NCBI RefSeq assembly: GCF_014196745.1
Contig: NZ_JACIEH010000003.1
Coordinates: forward strand, 372,001-436,000
Reading direction: 5' to 3'
DNA length: 64,000 nucleotides
DNA from: Sphingomonas kyeonggiensis
GTDB lineage: Bacteria; Pseudomonadota; Alphaproteobacteria; Sphingomonadales; Sphingomonadaceae
Under the pieces are notes generated by a model. It did no database searches. It saw nothing but the letters and a program-made list of their open reading frames with translations, and was not told the origin of the DNA. Numbering within the stretch: position 1 is the first letter of the stretch; every line of letters starts with the position of its first letter. Made by a program: the position numbers and the translations under genes. This document shows positions 51,086 through 59,662 of the stretch, one piece after another.

Positions 51086-52117
51086 ATGACGAATTCCTCT
51101 CGAATCGCCGTCGATGCGATGGGCGGTGACGAGGGAATTGCGGTCATGCTCGCCGGTGTTGCGCGTGCGCGCCGTCGATTCGAGGGCATGGAGTTCATCC
51201 TCGTCGGTGACGAGGCACAGATCCGAGAGGGTCTGAAGAACCACCCGAACCTGACGGCCGCCTCCGAAATCGTCCACGCACCGGACGTCGTCGCCTCGGA
51301 AGAGAAGCCGAGCGCGGCGATTCGGCGTGCCAAGACCACGTCGATGGGAATCGCCATCGACCTGGTGAAGCAGGGCAAGGCCGGCGCTGCCGTCTCGTCG
51401 GGCAATACCGGCGCGCTGATGGCGATGGCCAAGCTGTCGCTGCGCACCATGCCGGGGATCGATCGTCCTGCGCTCGCCGCGCTGATGCCGACGCTGGGCG
51501 AGAACGACACGGTGATGCTCGATCTGGGCGCCAACACCGAGGTCGATGCCCGCAACCTCGTCCAGTTCGCCGTGATGGGTGCCGCCTATGCGCGCACCGC
51601 GCTCGACCTGCAGAACCCGCGGGTCGCGCTGCTCAACATCGGTACCGAGGACATGAAGGGCACCGACTCGATCCGCGAAGCCGCGGCCGAGCTTCGCAAG
51701 GCCGAGCATCTCCGCCTCGATTTCCAAGGCTTCATCGAGGGCAACAAGCTCTCGCGCGGCGATGTCGACGTGATCGTGTGCGACGGCTTCTCGGGCAACA
51801 TCGCCCTGAAGACCGTGGAAGGCACCGCGCGATTCGTCGCGGACCTGCTAAAGCGTGCTTTCTCCAGCTCGACCCGCTCGAAGATCGGCTTCCTGATCTC
51901 CAAGCCGGCGACCGAGCTGCTGCGCACGCACCTCGATCCGAACAATCACAATGGCGCGGTCTTCCTCGGCCTCAACGGCATCGTCGTGAAGAGCCATGGC
52001 AGCGCCAACGAACTCGGCGTCGACACCGCGATCGGCTTCGCGGCGAAGATGCTGCGCGACGACCTGAATCGCCGCATCGCCGAGGATCTCGGGAACTTCG
52101 AAGCAAAGGCGGCGTAG
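51086..52117 (+). CDS. plsX: Phosphate acyltransferase PlsX
   Basis: Makes acyl-phosphate from acyl-ACP for phospholipid synthesis. The 343-residue protein has SRIAVDAMGGDEGIAVMLAG, AAVSSGNTGALMAMAKLSLR, VDVIVCDGFSGNIALKTVEG and GLNGIVVKSHGSA near the C-terminus. The ATG at 51086 is preferred over an upstream in-frame start. fabH follows 10 nt later. Confidence 0.96.
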   Translation: MTNSSRIAVDAMGGDEGIAVMLAGVARARRRFEGMEFILVGDEAQIREGLKNHPNLTAASEIVHAPDVVASEEKPSAAIRRAKTTSMGIAIDLVKQGKAGAAVSSGNTGALMAMAKLSLRTMPGIDRPALAALMPTLGENDTVMLDLGANTEVDARNLVQFAVMGAAYARTALDLQNPRVALLNIGTEDMKGTDSIREAAAELRKAEHLRLDFQGFIEGNKLSRGDVDVIVCDGFSGNIALKTVEGTARFVADLLKRAFSSSTRSKIGFLISKPATELLRTHLDPNNHNGAVFLGLNGIVVKSHGSANELGVDTAIGFAAKMLRDDLNRRIAEDLGNFEAKAA

Positions 52118-52127
52118 ACACTTCAAG

Positions 52128-53099
52128 ATGACCTTGCGTTCCGTCATCATCGGCACTGGCTCCGCCCTGCCGCCCCGCCGCGTTTCCAACGCCGAACTCG
52201 CCCAGGAAGTGGATACGAGCGACGAGTGGATCGTCGAGCGTACCGGTATTCGCTTCCGCCACATCGCGGGACCGGATGAGACCACAGGCACGCTGGCGGC
52301 CGAGGCCAGCAAGGCCGCGCTGGCCAATGCCGGCATCGCTGCCGCGGACATCGACCTGATCGTGCTCGCTACTGCGACTCCGGACCAGACTTTCCCGGCT
52401 ACCGCGACCAAGGTGCAGGCGATGCTCGGCATCGGCGACTGCGTGGCGTTCGACGTCGCCGCGGTCTGTTCGGGCTTCCTCTATGCCGTGCAGGTCGCCG
52501 ATTCGATGCTGCGTGCCGGCGTCCACAAGCGCGCGCTGGTGATCGGCGCCGAGACGTTCAGCCGGATCCTCGACTGGGAGGACCGCGCGACGTGCGTGCT
52601 GTTCGGCGACGGCGCCGGTGCGATCGTGCTCGAAGCGCAGGATACGGCGGACGAAGGCGGTCGCGGAATCCTGGCGACCAAGCTCCACGCGGATGGCCGC
52701 TACAATGACATGCTCTATGTCGATGGCGGTCCCTCGACCACCCAGACCGTTGGCAAGCTGCGGATGAAGGGCCGCGAGGTGTTCCGCCATGCGGTGGTCA
52801 ACCTCGCCACGGTGATGTCCGAGTCGCTCGCCCTGGCGGGCCTCGAGCCCAAGGACGTCGACTGGGTGGTGCCGCACCAGGCCAATGCCCGCATCCTCGA
52901 CGCGACCGCCCGCAAGCTCGACCTGCCGGCCGAGAAGGTGATCGTCACCGTCGACCAGCACGCCAACACCTCGGCCGCCTCCGTGCCGCTCGCGCTCGAC
53001 GCGGCAGTGCGGGACGGGCGGATCCGGCAAGGCGACCTGCTGGTACTGGAGGCGATGGGCGGCGGCTTCACCTGGGGCGCGGCGGTGGTGCGTTTCTGA
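52128..53099 (+). CDS. fabH: 3-oxoacyl-ACP synthase III FabH
   Basis: Starts fatty-acid chains by condensing acetyl-CoA with malonyl-ACP. The 323-residue protein has the active-site cysteine (Cys114) in FDVAAVCSGFLYAVQVADSM, then His in VPHQANARILDATA and Asn in VDQHANTSAASVPLAL. The start MTLRSVIIGTGSALPPRRVS is typical. It is downstream of plsX in the standard lipid operon. Confidence 0.96.
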   Translation: MTLRSVIIGTGSALPPRRVSNAELAQEVDTSDEWIVERTGIRFRHIAGPDETTGTLAAEASKAALANAGIAAADIDLIVLATATPDQTFPATATKVQAMLGIGDCVAFDVAAVCSGFLYAVQVADSMLRAGVHKRALVIGAETFSRILDWEDRATCVLFGDGAGAIVLEAQDTADEGGRGILATKLHADGRYNDMLYVDGGPSTTQTVGKLRMKGREVFRHAVVNLATVMSESLALAGLEPKDVDWVVPHQANARILDATARKLDLPAEKVIVTVDQHANTSAASVPLALDAAVRDGRIRQGDLLVLEAMGGGFTWGAAVVRF

Positions 53100-53213
53100 T
53101 AGCTGCGAAAAAACGCAGATAATCATTCCGGGACCCCAATGTTCCCGTTTGCTGTGTCGAAACAATCTGATACGACTAACTCGATACAGTTGAACGCAAG
53201 GGGGAGTTGCCGG

Positions 53214-53513
53214 ATGACGGCTGCGGGCACGCTGACCAGGGCTGATCTCGCCGAATCGCTTCATCACGAGGTGGGGCTGTCTCGTGCGGACGCTGCGCGG
53301 CTGGTCGAGCAGATTCTCAGCCATATGTGCGAGGCGCTGGCCGAGGGCCAGAACGTCAAGATTTCGGGCTTCGGCAGCTTCATCCTCCGCGACAAGGGCG
53401 AGCGAGTCGGCCGTAATCCGAAAACCGGGGTCGAAGTGCCGATCGCACCGCGCCGGGTCCTCACCTTCCGTGCAAGCCAGATGATGCGCGACCGCATCGT
53501 CTCGGCGAGCTGA
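53214..53513 (+). CDS. ihfA: Integration host factor alpha subunit IhfA
   Basis: A 99-residue DNA-bending protein of the HU/IHF family: TLTRADLAESLHHEVGLSRA, ISGFGSFILRDKGERVGRNP, KTGVEVPIAPRRVLTF. The RNPKTG loop with P next to it marks the DNA-intercalating arm. GGGGGAG lies 6-12 nt upstream. It has its own upstream gap of 114 nt containing a small hairpin (CTGCG-AAAAAA-CGCAG) near the end of fabH. Confidence 0.95.
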   Translation: MTAAGTLTRADLAESLHHEVGLSRADAARLVEQILSHMCEALAEGQNVKISGFGSFILRDKGERVGRNPKTGVEVPIAPRRVLTFRASQMMRDRIVSAS

Positions 53514-53527
53514 GCGGGAAGTAGCCG

Positions 53528-53902
53528 ATGCCGGGGGCCGAAAAGGCTGCTGGCGCGCTACGGACGATAGGGGAGCTCGCCCAGGAGATCGGGCGCCCGC
53601 AGCACATCCTGCGCTACTGGGAAACGCGGTTTCCGCAGCTCCGCCCGCTCACCCGGGCGGGCAATCGCCGTTACTACCGGCCCGAGGACGTCGCGCTGGT
53701 GCGGCGCATCCACGACCTGCTTTCCAACCAGGGCTACACCATCCGCGGCGTGCAGAAGCTGCTCGCGGCGGAGAAGGGCAACAAGGCCGCGCGGGCCGCG
53801 GCGGGGACTGCTGCTACTCCCACCCCACGCGGCAAGACCGATACGCAGGCCCTGAAGGCGGTGCGTGATTCGCTCTCCAAGGCACTCGACGAGGATAGCT
53901 GA
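53528..53902 (+). CDS. MerR family transcriptional regulator
   Basis: A 124-residue MerR-type protein. The winged helix is LRTIGELAQEIGRPQHILRY with WETRFPQLRPLTRAGNRRYY after it, then YTIRGVQKLLAAE. It lacks a long effector domain and has no metal-binding cysteines; its inducer is unknown. The ihfA-merR pair is conserved in many alphaproteobacteria. A weak C/G-rich hairpin follows in the 148-nt convergent gap before sixA. Confidence 0.9.
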   Translation: MPGAEKAAGALRTIGELAQEIGRPQHILRYWETRFPQLRPLTRAGNRRYYRPEDVALVRRIHDLLSNQGYTIRGVQKLLAAEKGNKAARAAAGTAATPTPRGKTDTQALKAVRDSLSKALDEDS

Positions 53903-54050
53903 GCCATCTCCTCCTCTCTGGAAGGCGGATCGAGGGGACGCGTCTTGGCGATATCGTTGCCGTGTCGCCTGTTGGTTCAGTATTGTGAGCACTCCACACC
54001 CCGCCCCTCCCCTCCGGGAAGGGGTATTTATGAGGCGCCGCCGCCGGGGC

Positions 54051-54584
54051 TCAGTTGTAGTCCGGCCCCAGCGTCGAATCGAGGTCGCGCGGGCGGGTGA
54101 AGCGGAGCAGCTCGGCCTTGCCGGGCTTCACGTCGCGCCAGGCGGCCACATCGAAGCGCATCTCGGCCAGGCTCGCGGTGGGGAACTTCACTTCGACCGA
54201 ATCGCGCAGCGCATTGTCGGCGCAGAGCAGCAGCACCAGTTCCTCGAGCCCCGGATTGTGCCCCGAGAAGAGTACGCGATCGGCACCGGCGGGCAGCTCG
54301 TGGATCACGTCGAGCAGCGTCGCCGCCGAGGCGAGATAGAGGCGCTGGTCCCAGTGCGGGGCGAGGTCGCTGCCATAGCCGGTGGCGACCTGTGCCAGCG
54401 TCTCGACCACCCGCGCCGCGGGGGAGGCGACGACATGGTCGAACTCCAGCCCCTCGGCCTTCAGGTGCCGCCCCATCATCGCGGCGGCACGCTGGCCCTT
54501 GGGATTGAGCGGCCGATCGAAATCGCGCGCCACGGGATCGTCCCATCCCGATTTTGCGTGGCGGAGCAGCGTGAGCGTCTTCAT
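54051..54584 (-). CDS. sixA: SixA-type histidine phosphatase
   Basis: A 177-residue branch of the histidine-phosphatase superfamily. The RHG-type motif is LTLLRHAKSGWDDP (His9 is the nucleophile), DFDRPLNPKGQRAAAMMGRH follows, and the second His is in VLFSGHNPGLEELVLLL. SixA of E. coli removes phosphate from phosphohistidine in the PTS phosphotransfer chain; the substrate here is inferred. It is 11 nt from the helicase gene on the same strand. Confidence 0.9.
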   Translation of the reverse strand: MKTLTLLRHAKSGWDDPVARDFDRPLNPKGQRAAAMMGRHLKAEGLEFDHVVASPAARVVETLAQVATGYGSDLAPHWDQRLYLASAATLLDVIHELPAGADRVLFSGHNPGLEELVLLLCADNALRDSVEVKFPTASLAEMRFDVAAWRDVKPGKAELLRFTRPRDLDSTLGPDYN

Positions 54585-54595
54585 GGAATCCCCGG

Positions 54596-57298
54596 TCAGG
54601 CGTTCGCCGGGGCCTCTTGCCCCAGCTTGGCGGCCAAGGAAAGCCGAACGCGATCAACCGCCTGATCCAGCGTGACGCGCGTCACCCGGGTGCCCGGCGG
54701 AAAGGCGTCGAGCAGCCGGGAGGGGCTGGCGGCGGAGAGCAGCACGAAGGTGCCGCGATCATCCGCCCGGCGAATCAGCCGGCCGAACGCCTGGGCGAGC
54801 CGGGCACGGACGATGCGATCGTCATAGGCGGTGCCGCCCCCGGCCAGGCGCCGCGCGGCGTGGAGCACGGTCGGCTTGGGCCAGGGAATCCCCTCCATCA
54901 CCACCAGCCGCAGCGAATCGCCGGGCACGTCCACCCCGTCCCGCAGCGCATCGGTGCCGAGCAGCGAAGCACGCGGATCGTCGCGGAAGATGTCGACCAG
55001 CGTGCCGGTGTCGATGGGATCGACATGCTGGGCGAGCAGGGGCAGGCCCTCGCGCGCCAGCCGGTCCGCGACTCGGGCATGGACGGCGCGGAGACGACGG
55101 ATCGCGGTGAACAGGCCGAGCGTGCCGCCCTCGGCCGCGACGATCAGCCGGGCATAGGCATTGGCGAGCGCCGGCATGTCGCCGCGCTTGACGTCGGTGA
55201 CGATCAGCACCTCGGCCTGCTCGGCATAGTTGAACGGGCTCACCGCCTCGAAGCGCTGGGCGGGGCGCATCAGGTGCACCGCGCCCGAGCGGGCCTCGGC
55301 CACGTCCCAGTCGCCGCCGGCGCGCAAGGTCGCCGAGGTGATCAGCGCGCCATGGGCGGGCTTGAGCACCGTCTCGGCAAAGGGCTTGGACGGATCGAGC
55401 CAGTGGCGATGCAGGCCGACATCATATTCGCGCCCCTCGACCCGATCCACCGCGAGCCAGTCGACGAACGCCGAATCGGCCGGGCCGCCGATCCGGGCGA
55501 TCAGGGCCAGCCAGGCGCCGACCGTGTCGGTGCGCCAGCCGAGCGAGGCGACCGCGCCTTCGATCCGGGCGCGCGCCGGGCCGTCCATCCAGTCGGGCGC
55601 CTCGGCCAGCACCGCCTCGAGCCGCCGACCGAGCTTGACCAGGGGGCGGAGCAGCGAATCGAGCGCCTCACCCGCCGGGCCGGCCGCCTCGACCAGCGTG
55701 CCGTCGGGCTCGGCCAGCTCGGTCTCCAGTCCATAGCCGGCCTCCGCGGCGCCGTTCCCATCGCGGGCGTAGACGAGGCCGCGCACCGCGGCGAGGAGCT
55801 GCTCGACGGGACCGAAGGGCTCGCCCTCGTTCAACCGCTGGAGCCAGCCGTCGCTCGGCAGCGCGCGGGCGGCTTCGACCGCCTCGGTGATCGCCCGGCC
55901 GCCTTCCTCGTCATAGCTGGCGACGTCGGACAGGCGGGCGGCGAGGCCCCGGCGCCGGCCGCGCGATCCCGATTCGGGGCCGGTGACCCAGCGACGGATC
56001 TCGATCGCTTCCTGGCCTGTCAGCGCGGCGGCGAACATCGCATCGGCCGCATCGAACAGGTGATGCCCCTCGTCGAAGACATAGCGGGTCGGGCGGCTCG
56101 CGGTCTCGCGGCCCCGCGCGGCGTTGACCATCACCAGCGCGTGGTTGGCGATGACGATGTCCGCGTCCGCCGACGCGCGTGCGGCGCGCTCGATGAAGCA
56201 TTTCCGGTAGTGCGGGCAGCCGGCATAGATGCACTCGCCGCGCCGGTCGGTCAGTGCAGTCGAGCCGTTGCGGCGGAACAGGGTGGGAAGCCAGCCGGGC
56301 AGGTCGCCACCGATCATGTCGCCATCGGCGGTATAGGCCGCCCAGCGCGCGACCAGCTGGGCGAGGATCGCCGCTCGCCCCGCGAAGCCGCCCTGCAGCG
56401 CGTCCTCGAGATTGAGCAGGCAGACGTAATTCTCGCGGCCCTTGCGGGTGACGATGCGCTTCTTGCGGGCCTCCGGATCGGCGACGAGCCGCTCGCCCTC
56501 ATGGCCGAGCTGGCGTTGCAGCGCCTTGGTGAAGGTGGAGACCCAGACGGCGCCGCCGGCCTGCTCGGCCCAGAGCGAGGCGGGAGCGAGATAGCCGAGC
56601 GTCTTGCCGATGCCGGTGCCCGCCTCGGCCAGCACCAGGTTCGGCGATTCGCGCATGTCGCGCGGCGCGAAGGCTCCAGCGGCGGCGGCGGCATAGTCGC
56701 GCTGGCCCTGGCGACGCTCGGCACCATTGCCGGTGAGGCGGGCGAGGCGTTCGGCGATCTCGGTATCGGCCAGCGTCACGGTGCGCGGCGGCACGCGCGG
56801 CGGCTGCTCGGTCCATTCGGGCAGCCTGGAGAAGAGCCAGCGTTCGGCCTGGGCCGGCTTGGCGATTCGCTGGCTGACCACCGGCGCCCAGGGCCAGCGC
56901 AGGCGGAACAGCGACTGGACCGAGTTCCACGCACCCTCGCGCTCGGCCCAGGCCCCCTCGGTGACGGCGAGCAGCTTCGCCGCCGCGGCCCGCAGGAAGG
57001 GAGCGATGTCCGCGTCATTCTCCGGCGCGTCGAGACCGGCGACGCGGGCCAGTCCCTTGGGTGTCGGCACCATGAAACGCGCGGGGTGGAGGAAGGCGAA
57101 CAGCTCGAGCAGATCGAGCCCCGACAGCTCGGCATAGCCGAGCCGCTGGCCGATAAGCGGCGCGTTGAGCAGGAGCACCGGCGTGTCGGCGGCGATGCGG
57201 ATCGCCTCGCCCCGGCCGATCGCCCGGCAATCGCCGTCCGGCGTGGCGATCCAGACGCCGCCATGGCTGGCGTGAAGGGCGGGATAGGGCAAGTTCAT
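54596..57298 (-). CDS. DinG/XPD-like superfamily 2 ATP-dependent DNA helicase
   Basis: A 900-residue helicase. After an N-terminal region of about 180 residues (MNLPYPALHASHGGVWIATP), motif I is VLAEAGTGIGKTLGYLAPAS, the Fe-S cluster cysteines are in ENYVCLLN and CIYAGCPHYRKC, motif II is YVFDEGHHLFDAAD, and motif VI is AQAFGRLIRRADDRG. This gives a 5'-3' iron-sulfur helicase likely acting on DNA repair intermediates. Its ATG overlaps the stop of the upstream membrane gene (ATGA). Confidence 0.93.
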   Translation of the reverse strand: MNLPYPALHASHGGVWIATPDGDCRAIGRGEAIRIAADTPVLLLNAPLIGQRLGYAELSGLDLLELFAFLHPARFMVPTPKGLARVAGLDAPENDADIAPFLRAAAAKLLAVTEGAWAEREGAWNSVQSLFRLRWPWAPVVSQRIAKPAQAERWLFSRLPEWTEQPPRVPPRTVTLADTEIAERLARLTGNGAERRQGQRDYAAAAAGAFAPRDMRESPNLVLAEAGTGIGKTLGYLAPASLWAEQAGGAVWVSTFTKALQRQLGHEGERLVADPEARKKRIVTRKGRENYVCLLNLEDALQGGFAGRAAILAQLVARWAAYTADGDMIGGDLPGWLPTLFRRNGSTALTDRRGECIYAGCPHYRKCFIERAARASADADIVIANHALVMVNAARGRETASRPTRYVFDEGHHLFDAADAMFAAALTGQEAIEIRRWVTGPESGSRGRRRGLAARLSDVASYDEEGGRAITEAVEAARALPSDGWLQRLNEGEPFGPVEQLLAAVRGLVYARDGNGAAEAGYGLETELAEPDGTLVEAAGPAGEALDSLLRPLVKLGRRLEAVLAEAPDWMDGPARARIEGAVASLGWRTDTVGAWLALIARIGGPADSAFVDWLAVDRVEGREYDVGLHRHWLDPSKPFAETVLKPAHGALITSATLRAGGDWDVAEARSGAVHLMRPAQRFEAVSPFNYAEQAEVLIVTDVKRGDMPALANAYARLIVAAEGGTLGLFTAIRRLRAVHARVADRLAREGLPLLAQHVDPIDTGTLVDIFRDDPRASLLGTDALRDGVDVPGDSLRLVVMEGIPWPKPTVLHAARRLAGGGTAYDDRIVRARLAQAFGRLIRRADDRGTFVLLSAASPSRLLDAFPPGTRVTRVTLDQAVDRVRLSLAAKLGQEAPANA

Positions 57299-58362
57299 CC
57301 GCCGAACCCCAGCGCCTTCACGAAGCGCTCGGCGTCGGGGATGCCGCGCAGATCCTCTTCGCGGACATTGTCGCTGCCGCGCCGGATGGTGAGCGCCACC
57401 CAGGCGCGGCGGCCCTTCTGCTCGACGATCACGGCGTCGATCAGTTCGGACAGAACGAGCTCGCGGAAGATGCCGCTGGAGCCCCACTCGCGCCAGGCGA
57501 TGCGGCGATCGGTGACCAGCACCGTGCCGAAGGCGAGGTCCAGCCATGCGGCGAACACGGTGCCGAGGAGACCCAGCGACATCACTGCGAGGCCGCCCCA
57601 GATCGGCGTCCAGATTGCCAGCGTGAGCAGGCAGCCGACAAGCGGAACGCCGCTGCTCCAGAACCAGACCAACGGCCATAAATAGATCGCGAACGGCACC
57701 AGAAGTACCGGCGCCAGGGCCAGCTGGAACTTGTCCAATGCGGCAAAGCCGGGCCGCCCCTGCCAGCGCACCGGCTCGGTGGGTGCGACCTCCGGGATCA
57801 CCACCGCCAGCGGCTCTTCGGGATCGACGCCGAGCACCTGCAGCAGCTTGAGCAGCTGCCGTGCATCGGCGCTGCCCAGCTGCAAGGCGATCTCATGCTT
57901 CGGGCTGTGGCCAATGCGAATGTCGCGCCAGACCAGATAGGACCGCTCGCGGACCCGGCAGATATCGGCGAGATCGATCCGCCGGACCAAGGTGGCGCCG
58001 CGCCGGCTCTCGATCCCCCGCGCATCCAGCCGGTAGTGCAGTCGCATCTTCCGGATCAGCGCCGAGCCGATGAGGATGAGCGGCCAGAGCAGGAAGACTG
58101 CGATCAGGGCGTAGTGCGCCTGGCGCTCGCCGTCCGGGCCGAGATCGATCGGCACGCCACCGATACGCAGCGTCGCCACTGCATTCTCGCCTGCAGGATC
58201 GAACAGGAAGAACAGCGCGACGCCCCAGAAGGGCGACAGCACCAGCGCCACCAGCAGCGGCGTCGTCAGGACCGCCGCCAGCGTCGGCCGCGCGCCCCAT
58301 AGCGCGGTGCGGCGCCAGGCATTGCCGCCGGCAGGTTCATCAAAGGCAGGATCGGCGGTCAT
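57295..58362 (-). CDS. Membrane protein of unknown function (PH-like)
   Basis: A 355-residue protein with four hydrophobic segments in two pairs (about 31-55, 82-105, 218-240, 245-275) and two soluble parts that resemble bacterial PH-type domains (MRLHYRLDARGIESRRGATL, and near the C-terminus LVTDRRIAWREWGSS). The resemblance is by pattern only. It overlaps the helicase start, so the two are coupled, but no functional tie is apparent. Confidence 0.6.
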   Translation of the reverse strand: MTADPAFDEPAGGNAWRRTALWGARPTLAAVLTTPLLVALVLSPFWGVALFFLFDPAGENAVATLRIGGVPIDLGPDGERQAHYALIAVFLLWPLILIGSALIRKMRLHYRLDARGIESRRGATLVRRIDLADICRVRERSYLVWRDIRIGHSPKHEIALQLGSADARQLLKLLQVLGVDPEEPLAVVIPEVAPTEPVRWQGRPGFAALDKFQLALAPVLLVPFAIYLWPLVWFWSSGVPLVGCLLTLAIWTPIWGGLAVMSLGLLGTVFAAWLDLAFGTVLVTDRRIAWREWGSSGIFRELVLSELIDAVIVEQKGRRAWVALTIRRGSDNVREEDLRGIPDAERFVKALGFGG

Positions 58363-58391
58363 GTACGCCTTTCGTTCTAGCCTCGCTTGCC

Positions 58392-58440
58392 CGGCAAAGT
58401 GAAGGGAGTCGGGGCAAATCATTTCACTTTGATCCTGCCG
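58392..58440. repeat. Hairpin repeat, copy 2
   Basis: Begins CGGCAAAGTGAAGGGAGTCG, identical over 20 bases to the repeat at 36919-36938. The second arm (TTCACTTTG ... TGCCG) is interrupted by four extra bases. It overlaps the last codons of the gene at 58424-58846. Confidence 0.75.
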
Positions 58441-58846
58441 GGCCCTGACGCCGTCGGGGCGGCTCCGCATACATTGCGCGGACGGCGGCGAGCATGACCT
58501 TCTGGTCGACGCGGTGGACGGTGCCGACGAAGCGGCCGCGATAGAAGCGCGGGCGCGTCTCGCCGTTGATCACATGCTCGATGACATAGGCGAGCGCCCG
58601 GTCGCGAGCGGCGCGCTCGACCTGATCCCAGGCGGCAGCGAAACTCTCGGCGCCCTTGCGCCTGCGCAGGTTGTACGCGGAGGTGACGCCCATCTCCGCC
58701 GCCTTAGCCGCGCGCGAGACCAGGCCGGTAGCAGCGAGCGCAGCGAGGAAGATGCGCTGGCGGGCCGGCGTCCACCCATCCTTGCGGCTGCGCGCCAGCG
58801 GCACGGGGGTGAAATGCGGGAGGATGATCTTGTGCGACTCGTCCAT
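58424..58846 (-). CDS. Small helix-turn-helix protein, function unknown
   Basis: A 140-residue basic protein with an HTH-like region: RQRIFLAALAATGLVSRAAK and AAEMGVTSAYNLRRR, followed by AESFAAAWDQVERAARDRAL. The layout (helix, turn, recognition helix, then a long helix) resembles small phage-terminase or transposon-type DNA-binding proteins, but I do not recognise the family. The last codons lie within a dispersed hairpin repeat. Confidence 0.65.
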   Translation of the reverse strand: MDESHKIILPHFTPVPLARSRKDGWTPARQRIFLAALAATGLVSRAAKAAEMGVTSAYNLRRRKGAESFAAAWDQVERAARDRALAYVIEHVINGETRPRFYRGRFVGTVHRVDQKVMLAAVRAMYAEPPRRRQGPAGSK

Positions 58847-58862
58847 CTACGAGTCTATTCCA

Positions 58863-58883
58863 GACGAAATCCTACATTGGAAG
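58863..58883 (+). repeat. Short dispersed repeat, copy 4
   Basis: GACGAAATCCTACATTGGAAG, 16 nt upstream of the start of the small HTH gene and 26 nt beyond the 3' end of the gene at 58909. Its GACGAAATCCTACATTG part equals copy 1. Confidence 0.8.
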
Positions 58884-58908
58884 CGGCTCGGGATTGTCTG
58901 GCTTCTGT

Positions 58909-59514
58909 CTAGTTCTGGGGAGCGACCAACTGCCAGTCCAGTTCGGCGCGGACCGGCGATGTGCGGGGCGACCATGCTTCGAGCCGCCTGAACGAACCCA
59001 GCAGCGCAGCCCGGAACGTATCCGCCGGACGCTCGTGATCGTCGCCGCTAAGGGCAAGAAGCATCGGATTATCAGAAAGATAGCGATCAAACAGGCTCGG
59101 TGCCATGCACAGATAGGTGAAGTCGGTATTCCAGGCGGCGACCACGGCGAGGAACTGGTCATCGACGAATAGCATGGCCTGTCCGAACAGGCATTCCTTT
59201 GCGATGATCGCGGCGGCTGCCGGGGTCAGATTGCATTCCCGAAAACTGCCATCGGCCGGGCCGTCGCTGGGGTAATCGAGGAAAAAGCCGCGCGTGGAGC
59301 CCGCGTGCCGCAACGCCTCGAAAAATGCGGGCGCGTCGTGGGAATGGTCCCATTCGATCAGAGGCAGCGCGTGCATCCCATAGCGCGACAGGACGCTCCG
59401 ATTCACATCGAGTCCGCCCGGTCCTTCCACCACCAGCCCGGCGGCAAAAGCGGCGACTGCCGGCGCGTCCTCGAGCCTGCGCGTCCGAAAGACTTCGCTA
59501 TTCCATTCCCACAT
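58909..59514 (-). CDS. Hypothetical protein
   Basis: A 201-residue soluble protein that I cannot place. It has MWEWNSEVFRTRRLEDAPAV at the start, an acidic/aromatic middle (LLVNRSV-like, LIEWDHSHDAPAFFEAL) and QLVAPQN at the end, no signal peptide and no membrane helix. Codon use appears less extreme than in neighbours, by eye only. It stands alone between the HTH gene and lysS, both separated by repeats or gaps. Confidence 0.6.
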   Translation of the reverse strand: MWEWNSEVFRTRRLEDAPAVAAFAAGLVVEGPGGLDVNRSVLSRYGMHALPLIEWDHSHDAPAFFEALRHAGSTRGFFLDYPSDGPADGSFRECNLTPAAAAIIAKECLFGQAMLFVDDQFLAVVAAWNTDFTYLCMAPSLFDRYLSDNPMLLALSGDDHERPADTFRAALLGSFRRLEAWSPRTSPVRAELDWQLVAPQN

Positions 59515-59662
59515 GCCTCTTCTTCGCGCCCGGACAGGGTAGAGTCGAGCCTTTGCCGGGGAGAAGAGCGGCCCAATCGCAAGGCTCGCGATACGCGTTC
59601 ATCGTCTTTGCGGGCTCCCGGAACTTGCAAAAACGCGCCCATTCGCGCACGCGCGACCGATC

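Noticed and set aside
53990..54035. A terminator in the C/G-rich sequence between merR and sixA
   Set aside because: The arms pair poorly (a mismatch in the middle of a short stem), so I did not call it as a feature.
54617..57685. A 1022-codon open frame antisense to the DinG-like helicase
   Set aside because: It is an Arg/Ala/Gly/Asp-rich shadow caused by GC-rich third positions; it has no domain motif and the helicase on the other strand has full motifs.
58424..58846. Phage remnant because of the terminase-like HTH protein
   Set aside because: No other phage gene, integrase or attachment site is visible nearby.
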